Made by a program: the position numbers and the translations under genes
Shown here: piece by piece, positions 34,538-40,986 of the stretch
Layout of the letters: the number at the start of each line of letters is the position of its first letter
How positions within the stretch are numbered: position 1 is the first letter of the stretch
The notes under the pieces: model-generated
The model's database searches: none
Told to the model about the DNA's origin: nothing
Seen by the model: the letters and a program-made list of their open reading frames with translations, nothing else
DNA from: an uncultured Pirellulaceae bacterium
GTDB taxonomy: Bacteria; Planctomycetota; Planctomycetia; Pirellulales; Pirellulaceae
NCBI GenBank assembly: GCA_938040995.1
Contig: CALHZT010000340.1
Coordinates: 1 to 40,986, forward strand
Reading direction: 5' to 3'
DNA: 40,986 nt

Positions 34538-37500
34538 ATGTCAAAGAATCGACAAGAAATCCGTGACGCCAGGCATCCAATTCTATCGTGGGGACTCGGC
34601 GCCTTGATGATTGCGGTATCCATATTGATGTCGGTAGGGACTGTTGATGCCCAGTCACCAAATCCTGACTTGCTGACCGTTGCCGAAAAGTCGGATTTCA
34701 AAAACACGGCGACTTATGAAGAGGTCATGGCCACCTGCCGGAAACTGGCCGAATCGAATCGCGTTCACCTCACCACGATGGGGCGCACCAGTCAGGCTCG
34801 CTCGCTTCCCCTCTTGGTCGTTGGTAATGATCCGCCCGAAGCGCCGCAGGGACTTCGCGAAAAGAAGCATCGCGACAAGCTGGTCGTTTTTGTGCTCGGA
34901 AATATTCACGCCGGAGAAGTCTGCGGGAAGGAAGCCATCCTGATGCTGACTCGTGAACTGGCTGTCGGCCAACATCCCGACTTGCTCGACAACCTCGTGC
35001 TTCTCTTCGCACCAATCTACAACGCGGATGGAAACCAGCCGATGTCGCCGACGAACCGGCCTGGCCAGCACGGTCCCGACGGCGGGATGGGCCAGCGAGC
35101 CAACGGGCAGGGTCTCGATCTGAATCGCGACCATGTCAAACTCGAATCGCCCGAGGCGCGGGGTTTCGCGAAGCTGTTGACCGAGTGGGATCCCGCGATC
35201 GTCATCGACACGCACACGACCAACGGATCGTACCACCAGTACACGTTGACATATGACGGTCCTCGGAATGCGGCGAGCCCGGCAGGATTGATCGCGTACA
35301 CGCGGGATGATTTCCTGCCCGAGGTCAGTCGCCGGATGGAAGATCGGGTGGGCTACAAATCGTTTTACTACGGTAATTTCTCGGACGACCACCAGCAATG
35401 GAATTCGTATCCGGCCTGGCCGCGTTACGGGACTCAATACGTTGGGGCGCGAGGCAGAATTTCGATTCTGTCCGAAGCGTATGCCTATGCTTCGTATCGG
35501 GATCGCGTGCTTGTCAGCAAGGAGTTTGTGCTCGGCTGCGCAAGGCTCGCTGCGGAGCGAAAAGCGACGATTCAAAAGTTGATCACGGAAGAGGCGACAT
35601 CATGGCGAAAGGCGAACGGGAAGAATCCTGACAAAGTCGCGATTCGCAGCGAACCCAAACCGCTGGATCGCAAGTTTACGATGCTCGGCTATGAAGAAAA
35701 TGAGCAGACAAAGGCGGCTGAACACGGAACCTTGCCGCCGAACAGGAAGACATATAACGATGTCGAATTTATTGGGCTCGAGTCGCCAACGAAGTACGTG
35801 ACTCGTCCATTCGCATACGTGATTCCGGCAGAATTGGCCAAAGTCCGCGACAATCTCGATCGTCATGGCATCCGCGTGGAAGTGCTTCGCGAGGATCTTG
35901 TCGTCGATCTGGAAGAGTACGAAATTGTGTCAGTCGATATTGCCGAACAACCATTTCAAAAACATCGACTCGCCGAAGTCGCCGCCAAGGCAATCACGCA
36001 GAACCGAAAAATCACCGCGGGATCCATCATCGTCAAAACGGATCAGGATCTTGGCCGGCTGGCGACTCTCTTGCTCGAACCGGAATCGCAGGACGGGCTC
36101 GTCACGTGGAACTTTTTCGATGACCATCTGGAAAAAGGCAAAGCGTTCCCGGTTATGCGTCTGTTGGAAAACATTCCGCTGCGAACAACGGACTACCGTC
36201 GTTTGAAACCCGACCAGATGCTGCAAAAGAAGCGAGTCTCTTTCGACGACGTTTACGGAAGATCATCGCCGAATTTCAACGGCAGCCCACTTTCTGGCTT
36301 GCGCTGGTTTGATGATCAGCATTACCTGCAGCGACAGGGAAGCGGCTGGCAGAAAATTAACGCCTCGTCGGGCGCTGCCGAACCATTCATCGATCGAAAA
36401 GTTCTCGAAGACGCATTGGCGGCGTTACCAGGAATCGGCCGCAAGCGGGCACCAAGGCTGGTCTCTTCGATTCAAATGGACAAAACAAAATCGCGCGGTA
36501 TCTGGAGTTACGCAAACAATCTGTATTCATCGCGACTGGACGGAACCGAAGCCAAACGGCTGACATCCCAGCCTGGCAGAGAAGAGCTGGCGAGATTCAG
36601 CCCGGATGGAAAACGTATCGCGTACGTTTCCGACTATGACCTTTACGTTGCGGATGCGACCGGGCCTGATGAGCGGACCCGGCGACTGACGTACGACGGT
36701 GATCGGCTGAAGCGACATGGCAAAGCCGACTGGGTGTACTTTGAGGAGATTTACGGTCGCAGCTGGTTGGGATACGCATGGAGCCCCGATTCGGACCAGA
36801 TTGCATTCCTGGAGTATGACGATTCGCCCGTTCGCGAGTTTACTGTGATGGATCACGTTCCTCCGCGTGGCAATGTCGAGCAGGAACGCTATCCAAAGGC
36901 CGGCGATCCGATCCCGCAGGTTCGACTGGGCGTGGTCAGTGCGGACGGCGGGGACGTCAAATGGATCGAGCTTGGCGGATACCAGGCGGAGAATATGATC
37001 ATCACCCGCTTCGGCTGGAACCCGGGCGGTTGGCTGTATGCATACATTCAGGATCGAGCCCAGAGGTGGCTGGACTTCGTCAAAATCGACTCGAGAACCG
37101 GCGAGGCGACGCGGCTGTTTCGTGAATCGCACAACCGCTGGGTAGACGATCCTGGCGAGCCGCACTTTCTGTCCGACAATTCCTTCATGCTGCTGAGCGA
37201 TCGTGATGGCTGGCGGCACCTTTACCACTTCGATCCGGACGGCAAAGTCATCGGGCAAGTCACCTCGGGCGAATGGGAAGTTCGGGACGTCAAAGAAGTC
37301 AACGAGGATGACGGCTACATCTATTTCACAGCGACGAAGGATTCGCACCTGACTGAGAATTTGTATCGCGTGAAATTCAACGGAGGCCGATTCGAGCGAC
37401 TGAGTAAAGGCGACGGGGATCACAAGATTAGCCTTGCTCCAGGTGCCCGCTACTTCATTGATACGCATTCGACAATCAAGTCGCCGCCGACGGTAACGAT

Positions 37501-38338
37501 GTATTGTGGCGGTGGTTTGCATGTTCGTACGCTCGACACCAATCCGCTTACCGACCTGTCGAAGTACGCTTTGGGTGAAACCGAACTAGTCGACATGGAA
37601 ATGCGAGACGGGTATTCGCTTTCGGGCATCATGATCAAGCCAGTCGATTTTGATCCGGCTCAAAAGTACCCGGTGTGGTTGAAGACGTATGCCGGGCCGC
37701 ACGCGCAGACGGTGCGGAACGAGTGGGGCCGCGGTCGAACACGAGACCACATGCTTGCGAATCAGGGCATGATCGTTTTTCAGTTTGATCCGCGAAGTGC
37801 CAGCGGACGGGGCCCGAACAGCACCTGGACAGCTTACAAGCAGCTGGGTGTTCAGGAACTAAAGGACCTCGAAGACGCCGCCGACTGGCTCGCCGGGCAC
37901 GACTTTATCAACGGCGACCGAATTGGAATCGGCGGGTACAGCTACGGGGGATTTATGGCATCGTACGCGCTCACGCACAGCAAAAAGTTCTGCGCGGGAT
38001 TCGCTGGCGCGCCGGTTACCGACTGGCGAAACTATGACGCGTTTTATACCGAGCGCTACATGGATACTCCGCAGGAAAATCCTGACGGATACAGGAATAC
38101 ATCGGTTGTCGCCGCCGCGAAAGATCTGCACGGCAAGTTGCTGCTCGTCCACGGAGCCATGGATGACAATGTCCACGTCCAGAACTCGCACCAATTGTCA
38201 CTTGCATTACAAAAGGCGGGCAAAGACTTCGACATCATGATTTACCCGCGTTCCCGTCACGGCATCCGCAGCCGCCATTTCTATCGCCTGCGAAATGCCT
38301 TTATTCGTAAGGCGCTCCTGGATTCGGGAGCGGAATAA
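34538..38338 (+). CDS. Fusion of M14 metallocarboxypeptidase and S9 (DPP-IV-type) serine peptidase, exported
   Basis: The 1266-residue protein is one uninterrupted frame. A signal peptide or anchor lies at about 17-38 (LGALMIAVSILMSVGTVDAQ). Residues about 45-595 form a complete M14-like zinc carboxypeptidase module: H124 and E127 (NIHAGEV), substrate Arg in LDLNRDHVK, H226 (IDTHTTNG), candidate general base E313 (LSEAYAYASY), then the accessory region that follows M14 domains of this subfamily. Residues about 600-985 are a DPP-IV-type beta-propeller, including DWVYFEE (E736, E737, the pair that binds the substrate N-terminus in DPP-IV). Residues about 1030-1266 are the S9 hydrolase with S1135 (GGYSYGGFM), D1209 (GAMDDNVH) and H1241 (SRHGI). 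Both active sites look intact. A TTG at 34493 is less likely as start. Peptide trimming from both ends is inferred. Confidence 0.9.
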   Translation: MSKNRQEIRDARHPILSWGLGALMIAVSILMSVGTVDAQSPNPDLLTVAEKSDFKNTATYEEVMATCRKLAESNRVHLTTMGRTSQARSLPLLVVGNDPPEAPQGLREKKHRDKLVVFVLGNIHAGEVCGKEAILMLTRELAVGQHPDLLDNLVLLFAPIYNADGNQPMSPTNRPGQHGPDGGMGQRANGQGLDLNRDHVKLESPEARGFAKLLTEWDPAIVIDTHTTNGSYHQYTLTYDGPRNAASPAGLIAYTRDDFLPEVSRRMEDRVGYKSFYYGNFSDDHQQWNSYPAWPRYGTQYVGARGRISILSEAYAYASYRDRVLVSKEFVLGCARLAAERKATIQKLITEEATSWRKANGKNPDKVAIRSEPKPLDRKFTMLGYEENEQTKAAEHGTLPPNRKTYNDVEFIGLESPTKYVTRPFAYVIPAELAKVRDNLDRHGIRVEVLREDLVVDLEEYEIVSVDIAEQPFQKHRLAEVAAKAITQNRKITAGSIIVKTDQDLGRLATLLLEPESQDGLVTWNFFDDHLEKGKAFPVMRLLENIPLRTTDYRRLKPDQMLQKKRVSFDDVYGRSSPNFNGSPLSGLRWFDDQHYLQRQGSGWQKINASSGAAEPFIDRKVLEDALAALPGIGRKRAPRLVSSIQMDKTKSRGIWSYANNLYSSRLDGTEAKRLTSQPGREELARFSPDGKRIAYVSDYDLYVADATGPDERTRRLTYDGDRLKRHGKADWVYFEEIYGRSWLGYAWSPDSDQIAFLEYDDSPVREFTVMDHVPPRGNVEQERYPKAGDPIPQVRLGVVSADGGDVKWIELGGYQAENMIITRFGWNPGGWLYAYIQDRAQRWLDFVKIDSRTGEATRLFRESHNRWVDDPGEPHFLSDNSFMLLSDRDGWRHLYHFDPDGKVIGQVTSGEWEVRDVKEVNEDDGYIYFTATKDSHLTENLYRVKFNGGRFERLSKGDGDHKISLAPGARYFIDTHSTIKSPPTVTMYCGGGLHVRTLDTNPLTDLSKYALGETELVDMEMRDGYSLSGIMIKPVDFDPAQKYPVWLKTYAGPHAQTVRNEWGRGRTRDHMLANQGMIVFQFDPRSASGRGPNSTWTAYKQLGVQELKDLEDAADWLAGHDFINGDRIGIGGYSYGGFMASYALTHSKKFCAGFAGAPVTDWRNYDAFYTERYMDTPQENPDGYRNTSVVAAAKDLHGKLLLVHGAMDDNVHVQNSHQLSLALQKAGKDFDIMIYPRSRHGIRSRHFYRLRNAFIRKALLDSGAE

Positions 38339-38449
38339 TCGTCGAGTTCCGGCCTTTCTACTGCATCGCCAATCGCTTGGTGGTTCAATTCGGTTCCGGC
38401 TTCGTCATTTCGTTTGGTGGAACCTCAAACGTCAGATACCTTGGAGTCT

Positions 38450-39346
38450 ATGAGAACGGTTTATTCCATTGCCGCCAGCGGCTTGATTCTATTGGTGACA
38501 TTTTTCGCCAATCTTGCGGCTGCGCAAACCGTTACTGCCGGAAAACAGCTTCCGGATGCTCTCACCGCTGCAATTCTTGGTGACTCGCGCCCACGTTCAC
38601 AACGGATCGTACCGCCAGTTCGCCCGCAACCTTTTGCTCCAGCAACCGGTCGGCTACGTCGCCCAATCAGCCAGCAGAAGAAAACTTCGACGGTTGAGAA
38701 GCAGGAAAGTCGAATCGTTGGTGTCACAACGCTCGCTCAACCGACTCAGCCAGCTCAACAGCAACGGACGACAGGGCAGCGGCCATCGTTTCGACCATTG
38801 CAGCTTGGTAGCGGCCAGCCAACAAGTCGCGTTGGTGTTTCGCGTTTTGCAAACTCGGGAATGCGTCCGAGTGAATCTGGCGGACTACCTGTAACACCCC
38901 GTGTTGTTCCAGAATATACACAGGATCAGCGAGCCGCCTTGTTAGAGAGGTCGATTCGCGAACGTGCCGAAAGCGAATCTCGCGAATCGAGCGAAACGAG
39001 TGCGTCGTTATCGTACGAGGCGAAGTTCTATCGCGACGAGCTTGCCGCAGACAATCCATCGGGACAACCTGGCGGCGGCAACAGGCAAAGATCCAGCGAC
39101 TCACCGACTGCGCAGAATTCAGCTCCCTCCAGTCCAGCCATTTCGACCGCGTTGCCAGTCGGCTTTGGGGCGAACCGTTTGGCCAGGCCAACGACAGGTG
39201 TCTCGCGTTTTGCTGGTCCAGCGGTTCGAGGGCCTGCTTCGCCACGACGTGCCTCTGGAATTCCCAGTTCGCCCATGATTCTTCCCGCTGGAGCTGGGCG
39301 CCGATCATCGGCAGGTCGGCTCCGCGGCGGATGTGGTGGTGGCTGA
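38450..39346 (+). CDS. Secreted low-complexity protein, function unknown
   Basis: This 298-residue protein has a signal peptide (MRTVYSIAASGLILLVTFFA, cleavage near AAA-QT, about residue 26). The mature part is rich in Ser, Pro, Gln, Arg and Gly with no domain I recognise; short phrases recur, such as GVSRFANSGMRP and GVSRFAGPAVRG, and RLRRPISQQ and NRLARPTTG. The C-terminus is RLRGGCGGG. Composition suggests an unstructured exported protein. It begins 111 bases after the peptidase fusion gene, which could be co-transcribed. The frame extends upstream to a TTG at 38414, but the signal peptide starts at the ATG. Confidence 0.6.
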   Translation: MRTVYSIAASGLILLVTFFANLAAAQTVTAGKQLPDALTAAILGDSRPRSQRIVPPVRPQPFAPATGRLRRPISQQKKTSTVEKQESRIVGVTTLAQPTQPAQQQRTTGQRPSFRPLQLGSGQPTSRVGVSRFANSGMRPSESGGLPVTPRVVPEYTQDQRAALLERSIRERAESESRESSETSASLSYEAKFYRDELAADNPSGQPGGGNRQRSSDSPTAQNSAPSSPAISTALPVGFGANRLARPTTGVSRFAGPAVRGPASPRRASGIPSSPMILPAGAGRRSSAGRLRGGCGGG

Positions 39347-39552
39347 CGCGTCCGGTAATTGATCGCGTGTCGATCACTCGAGACTCTCGCCGCTTATCGA
39401 GAGTGGCATCGGCCGTTCCGCCCAGCCGTCTTTTCCCTTGGACCCGAGCATTCAGTTGCCGTCGAATCATGGGGATCAGGTTGTGGGCAAGTCTCGCCTT
39501 GCACGCTAGAATTCTGGATTCGATAGATTTCACAAGCGAAAAAGGAACATTG

Positions 39553-40785
39553 ATGTCGGACCCCTATTTTCAGCAGTTGTTCGCGGAGCGTATCGGTGGA
39601 GCCAACTATGGCAAGGGAACGGACATCTACAAGTTCGAGAAGATCAAGCGAGCCAAACGCAAAGCCCTCGCCGACTATCCGGATCGTAAGCTGATCGACT
39701 TTGGCATTGGCGAGAACGACGAGATGGCGCCTGCCGCTGTTCGCGAGCGAATGGCGGAAGAGATTCACAAACCGGAAAATCGCGGCTATGCCGATAACGG
39801 CATTCTTGAATACAAAGAAGCCGTTTCAAGGTTCATGCTTCGAAACTTTGACGTCGCACTCGATCCGGTGACGGAGATCAATCACTGCATCGGATCGAAA
39901 CCGGCGCTCGCGATGTTACCAGCGACATTGATTAACCCGGGCGATGTGACGCTGATGACAGTTCCGGGATATCCGGTGGCCGGAACGCACACTCGCTACT
40001 ACGGTGGCAACGTTTACAAGTTGCCTTTGCTTGCGGAAAACGGGTTCTATCCGGACCTCGACGGTATCCCGGCTGACGTTCTGGCCAAGGCCAAGCTGTT
40101 GGTGATCAATTACCCGAACAGTCCGACGGGGAAAGTCGCGACGCGGAAATTTTACGAGGACGTGGTCGCGTTTGCCAAAAAGAACAATATCGTGGTTGTG
40201 CAGGACGCCGCACATATCATGCTCAGTTATGAGACCGAACCGCTGAGTTTTCTTTCGGTCCCTGGGGCAAAAGACGTCGGTGTCGAGGTTCATTCGTTGT
40301 CGAAGGGCTTCGACATGATCGGCTGGCGAATCGGTTGGGTGTGTGGCCATCCGCTTCTTGTTCAGGCGTTTGCGGACGTCAAGGACAACAGCGATTCCGG
40401 ACAGTTCATTGCGATTCAAAAGTCTGCGGCTGCCGCGCTGGATGACGAGAGCATCCCAACGAACACTCGCGAGAAGTATCACCGTCGTTTGAAGAAGCTT
40501 GTCACGATGCTGAGCGCCTGCGGGTTCGAATGCGAAGTCCCCGGCGGTACGTACTTTCTGTACGTGAAGTGTCCCCAGGGAATTGCGGGCGGTCCCAGTT
40601 TTGCGAACGCGGAAGAAGCCAGCCAGTACCTGATCAACGAACACTCAATCGTGACGGTGCCATGGGATGACGCGGGTTCGTTTCTGCGTTTCTCGGTGAC
40701 TTATGTGGCAGCGGACGAAGCCGAAGAAGACGCGTTGATGCAGCTGGCCGCCGAGCGGTTGGGTGCAGTCGCAATTTCGGTTTAG
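39553..40785 (+). CDS. dapL: LL-diaminopimelate aminotransferase-like class I/II aminotransferase
   Basis: The 410-residue protein has the length and motifs of DapL: early FAERIGGANYGKGTDIYKFE, IDFGIGENDE, GYADNGILEYKEAV, then NYPNSPTGKVA, DAAHIMLSYE and the PLP lysine in SLSKGFDMIGWRIG. DapL makes LL-diaminopimelate from tetrahydrodipicolinate and glutamate in one step, serving lysine and peptidoglycan synthesis; this route is known from planctomycetes, chlamydiae and plants. Related aspartate-type aminotransferases share many motifs, so the exact substrate is inferred. AAAGGAA lies 5-6 bases before the ATG and fixes the start; a frame open from 39331 overlaps the previous gene and has no family similarity. 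Confidence 0.8.
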   Translation: MSDPYFQQLFAERIGGANYGKGTDIYKFEKIKRAKRKALADYPDRKLIDFGIGENDEMAPAAVRERMAEEIHKPENRGYADNGILEYKEAVSRFMLRNFDVALDPVTEINHCIGSKPALAMLPATLINPGDVTLMTVPGYPVAGTHTRYYGGNVYKLPLLAENGFYPDLDGIPADVLAKAKLLVINYPNSPTGKVATRKFYEDVVAFAKKNNIVVVQDAAHIMLSYETEPLSFLSVPGAKDVGVEVHSLSKGFDMIGWRIGWVCGHPLLVQAFADVKDNSDSGQFIAIQKSAAAALDDESIPTNTREKYHRRLKKLVTMLSACGFECEVPGGTYFLYVKCPQGIAGGPSFANAEEASQYLINEHSIVTVPWDDAGSFLRFSVTYVAADEAEEDALMQLAAERLGAVAISV

Positions 40786-40817
40786 GTCGTCGCTTAGGTT
40801 GTCGTGTGGGTCGTCGT

Positions 40818-40856
40818 ATCGCGGCAAGAAAGAATCGCGGCAAGAAAGAATCGCAG
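40818..40856. repeat. Short tandem repeat, 16-nt unit, about 2.4 copies
   Basis: ATCGCGGCAAGAAAGA occurs at 40818-40833 and again immediately at 40834-40849, followed by a partial third copy. It lies 32 bases after the dapL stop in otherwise gene-free sequence. Confidence 0.75.
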
Positions 40857-40877
40857 GATGGGCACTCTTGCCCGTCC
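40856..40877. terminator. Hairpin between convergent genes (possible terminator)
   Basis: GGATGGGCA (40856-40864) pairs with TGCCCGTCC (40869-40877) with one G-U/C-A position and a CTCT loop. It lies between dapL (+) and a minus-strand gene end. No T run follows on either strand, so termination is only likely from position. Confidence 0.4.
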
Positions 40878-40903
40878 TCTCGCGAGAGTGCTGTCTGTTC
40901 AAG

Positions 40904-40986
40904 CTACTCTGCTGTTGGATCTGCTGGATCATCGTCGTCCGACTCGACGATGTATTCCAGGCCATTGATCTCCACGGCATCGCCCA
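40904..40986 (-). CDS. 3' end of a minus-strand gene (truncated by window edge)
   Basis: Reading the minus strand from the window edge, a frame gives GDAVEINGLEYIVESDDDD then PADPTAE and a TAG stop at 40904-40906. The regular codons and the acidic end look like a real protein C-terminus. Only about 26 residues are visible, so no family can be named. It converges on dapL. Confidence 0.5.
   Translation of the reverse strand, partial: GDAVEINGLEYIVESDDDDPADPTAE

Noticed and set aside
34655-35575. Minus-strand open frame of 306 codons in the M14 part of the fusion gene
   Set aside because: It lies opposite the catalytic M14 motifs and has no motif of its own.
36527-37522. Minus-strand open frame of 331 codons in the DPP-IV part of the fusion gene
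   Set aside because: The plus-strand propeller and hydrolase motifs are intact; the opposite frame has no recognisable domain.
39331-39552. Extended start for the dapL-like gene
   Set aside because: It overlaps the previous gene and translates to an Arg-rich non-family peptide, while AAAGGAA marks the ATG at 39553.

Overview
The window looks like chromosomal DNA from a planctomycete of the Pirellulales type; this is inferred from the sequence, and no database was searched. Four signs point there. Two large secreted proteins carry an N-terminal LExRxML sorting motif. Three secreted proteins end in PEP-CTERM tails, two of them after dockerin-like calcium repeats. An ECF-type sigma factor overlaps a membrane Ser/Thr kinase gene. 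Sulfatase and DapL-type aminotransferase genes are also present. No rRNA, tRNA, integrase, phage or CRISPR locus was seen.

Layout. 1-6.6 kb (+): end of a YqgE/AlgH gene, a large surface protein with an embedded cyclophilin domain, an S41/PDZ protease and a secreted LolA-like protein. 6.7-10.7 kb (-): a dihydropyrimidinase-type amidohydrolase, then the kinase and its overlapping sigma factor. 11-13 kb (+): a lone nucleotidyltransferase-like protein and a dockerin/PEP-CTERM protein. 13.1-16 kb (-): a sulfatase and the rplM-rpsI operon with a clear terminator. 16.4-19.7 kb (+): a three-gene proton-translocating transhydrogenase operon (split alpha subunit plus beta). 20-22.5 kb (+): two more PEP-CTERM proteins. 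23.3-25.1 kb (-): a beta-helix surface protein with RTX-like motifs, followed by a divergent DUF202 membrane protein. 25.7-31 kb (-): a four-gene operon of ABC ATPase, ABC permease, a large exported protein with an acidic tail, and a DUF2007/zinc-ribbon protein. 31.9-40.8 kb: folC (+), a multi-pass membrane protein (-), a giant M14 carboxypeptidase-S9 dipeptidyl-peptidase fusion (+), a small secreted low-complexity protein (+) and a dapL-like aminotransferase (+). The last bases hold the 3' end of a minus-strand gene.

The gaps hold several uncatalogued repeats. One is a palindromic family of about 100-145 bp with three copies and a fragment; two of these lie at the ends of the sigma/kinase operon. 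Others are a fold-back structure of about 200 bp, a 115-bp element with 28-bp inverted ends between convergent genes, and a 30-nt tandem array after pntB.

The most interesting items are the two-protease fusion (both catalytic sets appear intact), the cyclophilin inside a surface protein, the ABC-transporter operon with its coupled exported partner, a lipoprotein-like signal on the transhydrogenase PntAB subunit, and the palindromic repeats.
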